Shown here piece after piece: positions 33,545 through 44,134 of a DNA stretch of 64,000 nucleotides. Source of the DNA: Bremia lactucae. Lineage: Eukaryota > Oomycota > Peronosporomycetes > Peronosporales > Peronosporaceae. Under the pieces are notes generated by a model. That model ran no database searches and was not told the DNA's origin. It saw only the letters and a program-made list of their open reading frames with translations. The stretch is from positions 6,830,429 through 6,894,428 of the forward strand of contig NC_090615.1 of NCBI RefSeq assembly GCF_004359215.1, read 5' to 3'. Both the position numbers and the translations under genes were made by a program. Each line of letters opens with the position of its first letter. The first letter of the stretch is position 1.

Positions 33545-35170
33545 ATGGCGACTAATAAGAAGGGGCGCATGGTCGTGAGGCCGCAAAGCTGGCAGATGCA
33601 CGGATCAATGCAGCTGTTGGTAAAACAAATGCTTCAGTAGACGCTAATGCGTCTACTGCAGGGAATACGTCACATCCTACTCCCATTAGAGGTGACTGGA
33701 ACATGCCATCTATTAATGACATTGAAAGTGACTGGACCAAGTCACCGGCGTCGCCCGACTCAGCGGCCGGATCATCTGGGGCCTGGTCCGCTAAACCTTT
33801 GGGTTGTAACGTAGAGGATGACGACGTTGTTCGACTCGTCGGACCTCTTTGGTGAAGAGTCATCTGATGATGACTGCGTGGTCGATGATCACTCTGGTGA
33901 CGTTATATGCGTCACCAGGAACTTAGTGGTCGCGAAGGGAAGAGTGCTGCCGGTGGTGCTATTTTGCATGACCAGGAGAGGAAAAATTCTAGGGATCGCT
34001 TCAAGGGCCAAGTTAGCGTTAACTTTAACAGGGCCAACAGGAGAGGGACCGCAATACGTTGCGGTTCGCTTATAAAAAGAGGCCTATATTGCTCACGAAG
34101 GATAACCTAATTCGTTGGTCTGGTATGACCAGCGATCAATATCATATTCCGCTATTCGACTCATCCAGGCTTCACAAGCTAGTTAGGATGAGACGTAATT
34201 CTTAATCAATACCTGTTTCCGGCATCGGTGGTACTCTTTTAAACGAGCAAAGGATGTCAAACCCCTGTTCCAAGCTTAAACAGCCTTTGCGCAGAATGTA
34301 TAGAACAAGGGCCGTGAGGTCTGGCTTGACAAGCTAAATGCTTTCCGTGAACGGTTCGAGAACGGACCTTAGTCGGTGCACGCTATAAGTTGCATCGATT
34401 GTCTAAAGAGTCAGAAATCCCTTGCCTGTCGTGGGGGGGGGGGCTCATGGCTCATGCTGTCTACAGGGTGCAGGTCATGCTCCTGAGGATTAAAATTTCC
34501 TCAAAGATCCTCATTGCAGGACGCTCATCTCTTACGAGATGCGTCAAACCTCTGATCCTTTTACGAGCGCCGGAAGCGCTCATTCTCCGATGGGCCCTCT
34601 GTCGAGGAGGAAGGATTTCGTCGTCTTCAATACGAGACCGGAACGTCCAAAATCAGTTGGGAAAGACCCCAACTATCATGCGAGGGTGGATACGCCTCCG
34701 AACGAGATAGCCCTTTCGAACCTACTTTACCTCGTGGTGGTTCGAGAAGCTTTTAACAAGAAAACGCTTCTCACCACTCAAATCCTTTCATATATGTCGA
34801 GGGGAAGAAAGAGCGGGTTCGTCAAACGGGGCGAACAGGAATAAGCAGTTTGACCCTTTATTATTCGAGCGATCCCGTCGCCGCGAGTTAGCGGTGACGG
34901 TTGATAATGTTTCTCGTAGCCAGTTGATAAATTGTGCGTAGGTTGCGACTGATCAATTGGCGAGCGAAAGGACACATCAGTCCCTTCAAAACCAGCCAAT
35001 TACAGCTCGTCAAAAGATCTCTTCCTTTAAGAAAAGAGTGGATCTTTTGGTCCAAGAGAATCATACTCTGTTCCGAGACAATGATGCTTTGGCTCGGAAC
35101 CATCAGGCTTTAGCGGATGCCCTAGACCGTCCAGGTGTAATCCGGAATCGGAAGAACCTCGCACTGATGG
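33545..35170 (+). pseudogene. Antisense accessory ORF of gypsy family A, near-full copy (broken)
   Basis: Starts with an ATG at 33545 (MATNKKGRM), 130 bp inside the polypurine tract, and runs antisense to the surrounding minus-strand element. Readable parts in order: acidic LFDSSDLFGEESSDDD (33820-33880), GDVICVTRNLVVAKG (33900), NEQRMSNPCSK (34240), PMGPLSRRKDF (34580), PERPKSVGKDPNYHARVD (34640-34700), RSRRRELAVTVDNVS (34870-34915) and a helical end, QKISSFKKRVDLLVQENHT (from about 35010). Stops and frameshifts separate these pieces. The original protein may have been about 500 residues, with an acidic N-terminus and a coiled-coil C-terminus. No known domain is recognised. Confidence 0.55.
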
Positions 35171-35800
35171 TACGGGCGGAGACGCCCAACATAAAACATA
35201 GGATGTGTACGCATACTACGAGGCAGGTCGATCGTGTACGCATTGCCTTGCGATGTAGTACACGAAACGGGCCGATATACCTGGGCAGTAATTTATTACT
35301 GCCTACATTTGTCACTACGTGGTTTGGTAGTTTTACCATAGACAGTAGGACTAGGTCATTAGCATTAAATAAAAGTATTCTGCTCTTCAATTTTTGATAG
35401 AGTTCCGCTTTTGTAGGTCCACTGCATCAGCGATGGAATCCTGTACGAAACGGACAACTGCTTCTCTAGCCAACAGTAAATCACCCGCTGACTCGTTTTT
35501 TTGTTCTCAGTGCGACCAGCTCGCACAGCGGAGATATCAATTTCTTCATTATTGAGAGTATTATCGTTCTCATTAATAATTCTGTTATCGATGCTGAGTC
35601 TTTCAGCATCGTTGTCTAAGTCAGTAATAGCATTATTGCTATTACTGAGTTTGTCGAGTTCAATGCTGATTAAATCAACATTGGTATCTTTCGCATTGAC
35701 CTTAGTGCTGATGCCTGACGAGCAAGAGCTAGAAGGTTCTTTGCTCGAGCGAGTCTATCCCTCTATCCTTAAATAAGAGTCACTCTCAAACAAGGTGAGT
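35103..35800 (-). pseudogene. Gypsy family A integrase C-terminal part
   Basis: On the minus strand: DNDAERLSIDNRIINENDNT (35640-35560), WLEKQLSVSYRIPSLMQWTY (35480-35410), FNANDLVLLSM (about 35370), then NVGSNKLLPRYIGPFRVLHRK (35310-35240), a typical integrase C-terminal barrel. It overlaps the end of the antisense accessory frame on the plus strand. It is an inverted near-copy of 32040-32690. Confidence 0.75.
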
Positions 35801-35838
35801 ATGGGTGGGTGGCGAAAACCATTCACGAGAAATGGTGT

Positions 35839-35967
35839 ATGCTTTGTAGCAGCAACCCTTGTGTATGTGATGCACCTACACAAGGGTTGGTGCTACAAAG
35901 CATTCAGTATTTCTCGACCGTAAATGGCATGCCCTCATGTGGTGCACGTGAGGGCATGCTCATTTAC
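35839..35967. repeat. Two adjacent hairpin-forming inverted repeats at a deletion junction
   Basis: The first has 27-bp arms (35839-35865 and 35877-35903) with one mismatch around an 11-bp spacer. The second spans about 35920-35967 with arms of about 22 bp, one mismatch and one indel. They lie exactly where integrase sequence stops and the PR-RT linker starts, so core integrase, RNase H and RT are missing between them. The first arm resembles a family C LTR segment (CCCTTGTGTATGTGATGCAC). Confidence 0.7.
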
Positions 35968-37010
35968 AGTCCGTCGATGAGCTGCTGAAAACCCGTTCGT
36001 TCTCAGGAATACTATTGCCGACTGAATATCGGCCACGTTCTTGTCATATGTGACGAGTGCGGAGATCTGCTTGACTTTGCCACAACGCAGATCACGCAAG
36101 AACCGTTTCGGTTCAAGCCTTGGCAACTGAATTATCTCCGAAGTTAATTTCGGAGGCCTACTAGAAAGCTCCTACACTTGATCCGTTGTTTACTAAGACA
36201 TTTCTTTTTGTCTTAGTTTCTTCTTTGGAGACGATATTTAAAGGTACCTGGAAACCTTTGCTAACAGATATCTGGGGGCTTACTCCCACAGATTCTTGGG
36301 AACCGATTCCCTCAAAATTTATTTGGGGAGCGTCTTCTCTAACTTCCTCGAGCTATGGTTGCGCTACCACAGCGAGATCCTTACGATTGACTCTCCAGTC
36401 GATCGAGGACTTTCACCATATCTTTTTTAAAGAGGCTTCTCAACTTTCTTCGAATGTTGATTTTTAAAGCAGACGTCCTTGTTTTGTACCCCACAACGTA
36501 TTCGAGTGGTCTTACATCGACACTGCATGTGCTTGTGCACAGCCGTCGTTATATAACTCCACAGTGGGATGGGTTTTCACATTGAGGTCTTATACAGTCG
36601 TGTGAACGACGGAGCCACAAGTGAGGCCAATACACTCATTCAAAGAACATCCACACGCTTGCAAGCGCTCCAAGACGTTCATCAAATGAACGAGAGACAG
36701 ACATCGTCCCGGCTTAATGCTGCCAATTAATGCATGGCTCGTACTTTTTGAGCCATGGTAATCCAAGGATCCCATCAAATTTGTCATCCAAATCAAGCAC
36801 TATGAAATCATCTTCGTACTGATTACCCTTTAACAAATATTAGATACCAACTATACGTTTGTTCACTGTAACGGATGCGCCTGTGGCGAGGCGCACTGTC
36901 ATCCTTGTTAGAAGAATATCGCGCTAAATAAAATTCGAATCTGCGATCTTCTAATGATTTGGCGTCGAATAAAATTACTCGACGCCCCACAATCGGTTAG
37001 GGACCTAAGT
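35935..37010 (-). pseudogene. Gypsy family A protease and PR-RT linker remnant
   Basis: The minus strand reads, from right to left, protease N-terminus near 36960 (decayed), TVRLATGASVTVNKRIV (about 36900-36850) and FIVLDLDDKFDGILGLPWLKK (36815-36750). It ends in the linker RFLRDLRCGKVKQISALVTYD (about 36105-36040). RT does not follow; the element resumes at the integrase end beyond the hairpins. Confidence 0.7.
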
Positions 37011-37039
37011 GGCAATTGTTTTGCAGCTATATTTTATAT

Positions 37040-37741
37040 GGTGACGAGATTAACCTCACACCTGGAGCAGACACACACAATGTTTGTGTGTGAAAAGCAA
37101 CTTTTATCAATAGGCCTGCAATTATTTGACGTTGCTGGATCAGTAGGGCGCTCCGCACCTACCGACCTCGACCGGTTTTTGACGATCCACCTCGCCGTTG
37201 CGATTTCGCAACAACGTTGTACCCGCGTTCTCAGTTCCTCCTATCGGGAAGTCGAATTTTTCGCTCAGTGTTCTAGGCACTGAGCAATAGGGCGCTCCAC
37301 TCAAAGACGTAGTTGCCCGTCTTTGGATAACATTTGCATTTTTGCAATCGCTTGTACCTCGAAGAGCGAGGTCTCTCGCTCTCTACATACAAGAGGTCCA
37401 TAGGTTCTGGACACTCCGCTTTCTTGTCGTCTCGAAGGACGATAAGCTCCACAGTGGCCGAAAGCCTGTTTTAGGCTGAAGTCCTCCACAGCATCTAAAT
37501 GCTGCTGTCTCGACAGTTCTAATTGTTGAGCAACCTGTTATCTCAACTCCTCCGCGTGTTGAGAGCCTTGCTCTTGAAGCAAGGCTACATTTTCTTCGGC
37601 TTCGTCGATTTCATGTTGTATGGGCTTGTTTATGGATGGATGTTGTTCGTCTGTGTTCCGAGTGGACATCATGGCGCCAACGGCCGGCCCGCCTACGACC
37701 GATCTCATGCGTTTAATCACTCTCCATTCTAGGTCACTCAA
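37040..37741 (-). pseudogene. Gypsy family A gag remnant
   Basis: On the minus strand the gag N-terminus lies at 37741-37538 (GGPAVGAMMSTRNTDEQHP; EIDEAEENVALLQEQGSQHA, a short coiled coil). A gap in homology follows, and then EDFSLKQAFGHCGAYRPS (37489 on) and the linker down to 37040. The middle of capsid is deleted compared with 30146-30750. Confidence 0.7.
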
Positions 37742-37872
37742 GCGAGTGAACCTTTCACGCGTTTTGTCAAGCCTTCTTGAGTGGCTCGAAAGCTCCCTCC
37801 TTCTTCATCCAACATGTCCATGTTGGATGGAACGTGCGTAGGCCGTTAAACGGACTAAGAAGTGCTACCAGG

Positions 37873-38169
37873 TGTATCGGGGCACCTTTTACTTGTACTG
37901 ATCAGTACTTGTTCACTTTACACTGGTTACAGTGGAGGTTAGGTGCCTCAATTATTCACGTACACGATGTGTAGAGGTAACGGTTGGCGGGACCAATCAA
38001 TAGAACGAATGTATTATTGCGTCAATTTTAATAAATTTGGTAACGTTGGATATATTAAGTCAAAATTTTAAAAAGATAATTGTGTACTTTTTTATTTTTT
38101 TCTCAAAGGAAATATTATTTATCAATCCTCCATTGGAAAGTAATATGTATTAACGGGATACCGTTTACA
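37873..38169 (-). repeat. 5' LTR of the inverted gypsy family A element (internally deleted)
   Basis: Minus-strand LTR with both ends recognisable: TGTAAACGGTATCCC at 38169 and GGTGCCCCGATACA at 37873, followed inside the element by CCTGGTAGCACTTC. At 297 bp it is about 200 bp shorter than the copies at 60239 and 61085, through loss of the middle. Confidence 0.7.
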
Positions 38170-38382
38170 TGTTGTATAATATCAGGATGCGTAAGAACCG
38201 CTTCTCCTGTGCATAAAAAAGGCGTAAACGATTAGAAATACAAAAACTAACCAATCATTAATTGAAGGGCAAATCCGGTGTGTTCCACCAGGAGCATGAA
38301 GGAATCAATTATTTGAACGCATAATATAATCAATATTTCCCCACAAAGAACACTATCTTCGTACACTATCGTTATCATCTCA

Positions 38383-41300
38383 TTACTCTCGCTTAAGGCT
38401 TTCGGCTTCGAGTCGTTCAACGTGGTGGCGCACATGTCGAATCTCCAGCAGAATGTTTTCAAAGCCAGACTTCAAGTGGTCCCAGCGCGCTTGAATTCGG
38501 TCGTTCCGCCTCAAAATAGCCTTCAGAACTTCCCCCCAAAACGCATTGCTTACCGCCACAGCACCAATTACAAGCCACTGGAACCACGGAATATACTCAA
38601 ACCCAAAAATATCATCCATAATGACTGGAACGGTCGAGACAAGCACCGTCAGAAGGACCGACATGCACGCTGCGAGCTGCATGTAGCCATTCGAAAACAT
38701 TCGGACGTACACGGGCTCTGTAAAGTGACGCACTGTGTAAGCTCGCAGCACCTCCGTAAAAGCCAATCCCAAGAACACCATTGTCTGAGCGCGACCTAAA
38801 CCAGTCGGAACGCAGACAAAGTCGCCTCCTTCACAATGCACGGTAGAATTTTCAAACAAATTCATACCGGCCACTTCCTCACCAAAAATAAAAGAATCGT
38901 CCTTGTTCTGTGCAGCGCAGTTGCCATATACTCTCCAGCCATCGGAGATGCCTTCCCAACGCTGGCAGGTTACGTCCGTATAATCGGTACCAGTGGAACC
39001 CCCGCCCGCGTTGTAAATATCCTTTGTCAAGACCTCACCAAAATTCCAGTATAGTCCCAAGAGGAACGTTGTCATAGCTCCCACAAGCAGCAAAATTGCA
39101 TTGAAGAGGACAAGCAACCACAATCGGCCTTGAATAAGCGAAGACTTTTTGTTACGCGGTTTCTCCGCCATTATGTTGGGGTCACCTTTCTCCAAGCTTA
39201 AAGCCACTGCAGGCATCCCATCTGTAAACAGGTTCAGAAGCAGAATGTGGAGGGCTTCCAGTGGCAATGGAAACCCACCAGCCACGGAAATGAAAATTAG
39301 CAAAATCTCGCCAATGTTTGTTGACAGTAAAAACATGACAAACTTTTGAATGTTGGCATAGATGACTCGGCCCTTTTCCACGGCCGAGACAATGCTACAG
39401 AAATTGTCATCTGTCAAAATCATGTCCGACGCCCCCTTGGCGACTTCCGTGCCTGATATACCCATGGCAACACCGATGTCCGCTTCCTTTAAAGCAGGCG
39501 CATCGTTCACTCCATCACCAGTCATCGCGGCAATAAGACCTTGGCGTTGAAGTGACTTGACAATTTCAATTTTGTCTTCAGGTTTGGCACGAGCAAACAC
39601 CAGTGTTCGTGAAGTGATTTCATCAATTTCTGCAGGAGGCAAGTACACGTCTCCGTGTGGTCGAAGCTGCGTGCAATCCGTCGCTTGCGCATCGAAGTCA
39701 GCACCAAGTTGCAATAGATCAATATTTTTTGCAATGGCAACAGCCGTAGCTAAGTAGTCTCCTGTAATCATTACAGTACGGATTGAGGCCGCGCGAGCTG
39801 TAGCAATGGCCTCACGCACTCCATCCCGCTCGGGGTCAATTGAGGCTACCAGACCGAGAAAAATCAAAGGAGTACTCAAAGCCTTAAATTTTTCGTCCAC
39901 ATCATCGCAGTCCTTTGAGAAGGGAAGTTGATTTAGAGGTTGAATGGCCACAGCTAGCACACGTAGAGCCTGCGACGACAGTGCATCCACCGCCTTCAAC
40001 ATCTCATCACGCTGCACACTTGTTAATGACGTTAACGTACCATCTTTTTGACAATACGTCGTACAATTGCGAAGTATATAGTTCGGTGCACCTTTGACAC
40101 TGGCTACTAGCGAAGGAGGCCTGTCTCCAGAAAACGTCAACGTATCAAACATAGCAGCTCCGTTCACAACTGGCATAGCATTCACTGTAATCATCATCTT
40201 ACGCGACGAGCTGAACGGTACTTCCACAATACGCGGATAGTCTCGCATCAAATTGTCTTCCCAGATTCCTGCCTTTGCAGCAGCAACAACTAACGGGGCT
40301 TCGGATGAATTGCCAAACGGAATCCAACGAGCCTCGCCATCGTCGCCTTCGACTTGCTTGAGTTGCGTATTGCTACATAGTACCGAAGCCATCAGAGTGG
40401 CACGGACTTGAACATTTCCAGCCGTTGAGTCCGCTTGATTCGTCCCATCAGGTGAAATAATCACTCCGTTCGGAGCAAACCCCTTTCCTGTAATTGTATA
40501 CTCACAGAAATCACCCCAAAGCTTCACTGCAGTCATCTTGCCTTCCGTCAACGTCCCCGTCTTGTCCGTACAAATGACAGATGCTGCCCCTAGCGTCTCC
40601 ACAGATGCCAGCTTTCGTACGAGCACATTCTTCTTGACCATATCGGCAGTGCCGGACGAAAGGCATATCGTAACTACCATGGGTAAACCTTCCGGGACAG
40701 CACTTACTGCGACCGATACCGCAGTCATAATCATCGTCAAGAACGTTGGCTGGTTAGGATGACGCGGGTCTTTCGTGCCACGAATCATACCCACAAGAAA
40801 TACAAGAAGCGATACTGCCACTGCGATAAGGCCCATAACATATCCCATGTGGTGCAAAGCATGTTGCAATGGTGTAAGCCTCGGTTGGTGTTTCGCAATA
40901 CAGTCTTCGAGAGGATTACGAATCCACTTCCTCTCGGCTTTGGCGCCCTTGCCACTCTTGGCCTGTAGAAGAGCAGCGATCGATCCGACTCTAGTATTCA
41001 TACCCGTCTCGACGACGATCCCACGAGCATTGCCGGTCGTGATTGTTGTCGATGAAAACACCATATTGTTAGCAGTCAACTTCGCTGACTTGCCACCTTT
41101 ACCGGAACAAATTTGAGCATTAAATCTTTTTGCAACATCTTCAGATTCCCCTGTGAGTAGCATCTCATTACACTTGAGATCCACACTCGTAATCAGCCGA
41201 ATGTCAGCAGGCACAACGTCTCCGGTGACCAAGATAACAATGTCTCCTGGTACCAAAAATTTGCTGTCCACCACCTGCTGCATTCCATCACGAATGATGA

Positions 41301-41982
41301 GGGACTGAGGGCTCGATAAACTTGCAAGCGCTGCCAGCGCATTGCTTGCCGAGTATTCTTGATATGTTGCGACGGCTGCGTTCAGCGTGATGATGACAAG
41401 GATCGCGATTCCTTCGACCCATTCCTGCAGTGCTAACGAGGCTAATGCCGCAAACAAGAGCATGGCAATGATAAGATTGTAAAACTGTAGTAGAAAAATC
41501 ACAGAGACGGGCGTCTTGGCTTCTTCTTCCAGTGCATTAAGGCCGTAGCGCAATATCCGACGTTCCACGTCCATGCCATTTAAACCGCGCTCGAGATTCG
41601 TATTGAGCATCTTTAATATGATCTCTGTGGAGCGTTGGTGCCATGTCTTTGCATCCTTCTCATTCAACGTCGCAAAAGACTCGCGTGTGTGCATGGGATC
41701 CGCAGCAAGGAGCAGCTCGCTGTCACTTAAGAACCGTGAGCGGTGGTCTGGCAATGGTGTGTTGGATCCACGCTGCAAATCTGTGTTACGTTCCTTCTGG
41801 GCATTCGCTTTGTAGATATCTGCGGCGGAGAACGATTGCGTGCGGTTCGGCACGTCCACAACGTGGTGTGGAGACAATGCAAACAAGCGCGAGGAATTAC
41901 GAGGCGTCTCCAATTGGGAGTAATTGCCAAAGTCAGGCACGGCGCGCGAGGGCAACGAGGCCCCACTTTCGTATCCTGACAT
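38383..41982 (-). CDS. P2-type cation-transporting ATPase (SERCA/PacL-like)
   Basis: Single exon of 1,199 residues; the ATG at 41982 follows an in-frame GTG. P-type ATPases pump ions across membranes through an aspartyl-phosphate. Seen: a Ser-rich N-terminal cytosolic tail of about 110 residues, M1-M2 (about 160-205), the actuator motif LLTGES (about 275-280), M4 with VSAVPEGLP (426-434), phosphorylation site DKTGTLTEGK (Asp at 473), the hinge TGDGVNDAPALK, and M6 with NLFTDGMPAVAL. PEGLP in M4 plus N-x-x-T-D in M6 points to the P2A Ca2+ pump group rather than the fungal ENA Na+ pumps. Between two late membrane segments is a lumenal or extracellular loop of about 70 residues with four Cys and an N-S-T sequon. 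The C-terminus ends in a charged helix with no obvious calmodulin site. The ion is inferred, not shown. Confidence 0.9.
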   Translation of the reverse strand: MSGYESGASLPSRAVPDFGNYSQLETPRNSSRLFALSPHHVVDVPNRTQSFSAADIYKANAQKERNTDLQRGSNTPLPDHRSRFLSDSELLLAADPMHTRESFATLNEKDAKTWHQRSTEIILKMLNTNLERGLNGMDVERRILRYGLNALEEEAKTPVSVIFLLQFYNLIIAMLLFAALASLALQEWVEGIAILVIITLNAAVATYQEYSASNALAALASLSSPQSLIIRDGMQQVVDSKFLVPGDIVILVTGDVVPADIRLITSVDLKCNEMLLTGESEDVAKRFNAQICSGKGGKSAKLTANNMVFSSTTITTGNARGIVVETGMNTRVGSIAALLQAKSGKGAKAERKWIRNPLEDCIAKHQPRLTPLQHALHHMGYVMGLIAVAVSLLVFLVGMIRGTKDPRHPNQPTFLTMIMTAVSVAVSAVPEGLPMVVTICLSSGTADMVKKNVLVRKLASVETLGAASVICTDKTGTLTEGKMTAVKLWGDFCEYTITGKGFAPNGVIISPDGTNQADSTAGNVQVRATLMASVLCSNTQLKQVEGDDGEARWIPFGNSSEAPLVVAAAKAGIWEDNLMRDYPRIVEVPFSSSRKMMITVNAMPVVNGAAMFDTLTFSGDRPPSLVASVKGAPNYILRNCTTYCQKDGTLTSLTSVQRDEMLKAVDALSSQALRVLAVAIQPLNQLPFSKDCDDVDEKFKALSTPLIFLGLVASIDPERDGVREAIATARAASIRTVMITGDYLATAVAIAKNIDLLQLGADFDAQATDCTQLRPHGDVYLPPAEIDEITSRTLVFARAKPEDKIEIVKSLQRQGLIAAMTGDGVNDAPALKEADIGVAMGISGTEVAKGASDMILTDDNFCSIVSAVEKGRVIYANIQKFVMFLLSTNIGEILLIFISVAGGFPLPLEALHILLLNLFTDGMPAVALSLEKGDPNIMAEKPRNKKSSLIQGRLWLLVLFNAILLLVGAMTTFLLGLYWNFGEVLTKDIYNAGGGSTGTDYTDVTCQRWEGISDGWRVYGNCAAQNKDDSFIFGEEVAGMNLFENSTVHCEGGDFVCVPTGLGRAQTMVFLGLAFTEVLRAYTVRHFTEPVYVRMFSNGYMQLAACMSVLLTVLVSTVPVIMDDIFGFEYIPWFQWLVIGAVAVSNAFWGEVLKAILRRNDRIQARWDHLKSGFENILLEIRHVRHHVERLEAESLKRE

Positions 41983-44134
41983 CACCGAATTAATTATTTA
42001 TAAGGTTCGAGCCTTTGAGAGTAAAAGTGTTAATGAGGATCTTTTCGACGAATGCTCGTGGCGGATACGATTGATGCGCACTTCAACGTCGGGGAAGATG
42101 TACAGGCAACGAGATGGAAGCCTGGAATTTGATTGGACAATTTTTTAAATGACGTTATTAGATTCGTTTAAAAATTGGAAAATTATAAAATAACGGCCGG
42201 GCTGCTCCCGTGGCGACTTCACAACTCACAAATTGCCGGTGACGACTTATGATGAGATGCGATACTGAGGCGCTGAAATGTAGCACCGTTTTGCCGTGGA
42301 GGAATAACGCTTATTTGCAACCGTTTGCAGCTTTGTAAAACATTGATTGACACTCTTACGACAGTACGGTTATATGCGCGAATTGCGACTATCGAAAGGT
42401 CATACTGGATGCTGCGACACTTGGTGATATAACAAACGACATTTTGAGTATATTTGACCAGTCATAAGCAGTGCCGCAGATGAAGCAAGGCAAATGCACC
42501 ATTACGCAATCTTAGATGCGAGGTTTCAGATTTAACTCAACCTTTTAATGTCTTCTGCTTAAAAAGATTCAAATGATTGCAGCATTCCTTGTAAGCAGCT
42601 CACATTGCGACACCAATGCTTAAAATTTAGAGCATAATAACTACGTGAAGCGGCAATCGATTGGTTGTCGCGCGAAAATTTATGCCTTCAAAAAGTTAGT
42701 GATGCAATACACTTTTGTGTACAAAAGTCTTTCTACGATCAATTCTGCCGCAGATGAAACCCATTCACTCCGATAGGGTAAGCTAAAACTGCTGCTTTTG
42801 ATCTGGGCTGGTGAAACCCTTATGTTCCGTGCGCCATTTCTGGTGGTGACATGTCTGGCTGGCAATTGATAGTGTTAATGTCAGTTTCGTCGAAATTTGA
42901 GAAGCTACTGCTCGTGACGGAGTTGGACAATCTGAACGTCTTAACGGTGTTGGAGATTAATCATCAGGAATGATTGCGCAAAACGTCAGCGACGTTCGAT
43001 TTAATTTTTTTTAAACGAAGCTTTTTAAGTAAAGTTTGGTGCGCATCAGTGCAGATATCATCTCTCATAAATTTCGTTGCCGCAACCAAGAAGCCTCTCA
43101 TTTTTTCCAAGTTGTTGACCAAATCTACAATACCAGTGTCAACTTCGAGAAAAAGATAGATTTTTGGAACCTGTAAGGTCTATTTTGCAGGTTTTTCGAC
43201 AATTGCGATGGTGAAGATGATCCTGCTCAAAACCATCCACAAATTGAAGTCATGCCGGTGGCTGGATGATTATTCTCGTCTGCGCCAAATATCGCCTTAA
43301 TTGCAATGAATCGAAACACTTGAGTGTTTAAGCCATGTTAAATATAGCAGAGCTAAAAAATAATAATCAATTCACGTGTATCGATGCGGCCCTCAATGAA
43401 ATAGTAGCAGCTACTGGTATCTTCTAAAGTCAAAGATGATGTTGTACGTAGATTTAAATTGTGATTAAGTGACATTTCTAAACAATTAAATCTAGATGCA
43501 AAATTCGTTGAAGACAAGCAGAGACGAGCGATATTTACTAATCTTAAAATGTAAAATAATCTGCTCCTCAAAAATTTACAGTTTTACTTTGTCCCTGCAT
43601 GTGACTGATCGATCATGGTCTTTGCACAGCAACACTTGCCAGCTGCTAAACTGCACATCACATCGCGGCACTTGCATTTACCCATTACTAGCCCAAGAAC
43701 TTCAAGTAATACTTAGGGGGCATGATAAAATTCGCATTCGCTATTAAATACACCTGACATATATATAATATTCGCTTACATTTTTAAGCTTACATTATGA
43801 CTGCTCAATGCTCAGTATTTCATCTGTTTCAATCACAGTAATTTAACTTGACTATGAAAAACATTCTTTGCTCATCTGATAACATCGGCGTTATGACGTT
43901 CCGTAGTCTCCGCCATCCATTGCACCTCTGTCCGACGTTGACGAGGCTAACAGTGCGTCGTGCTCTGTACTTAATGGTGCTTCTTAACGGCCAGATGCGC
44001 CGCGAGCTTGTTTCCGCCAGCACGCCTATTAAAGGTGTCCACAGCGTTGTTTTCTCTGTATTTTCAGTCGTTTTAATCAGTGACAATGTTCTGTGTTACT
44101 CTGTCTTCTGTATTGATGTCAACACCATTGCTAG
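41983..44134. other. Intergenic region without a recognised gene
   Basis: About 2.15 kb between the divergent ATPase and the membrane-protein pair. Open frames are short, mixed in strand and without motifs. A plus-strand frame at 42974-43159 and one at 43848-44243 are the longest plausible ones. The second overlaps the start of the next gene in another frame and could hold an unrecognised upstream exon. No retroelement similarity is seen. Confidence 0.4.

Noticed and set aside
34431..34443. G11 homopolymer as a functional G-quadruplex
   Set aside because: A single G run inside a dead element is not enough for a quadruplex call and may be a sequencing-length artefact.
35501..35776. Leu/Ser-rich plus-strand ORF as a secreted or membrane protein
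   Set aside because: It is the opposite strand of the Asn/Asp-rich integrase extension. The same shadow occurs at 32096-32305 opposite the other copy.
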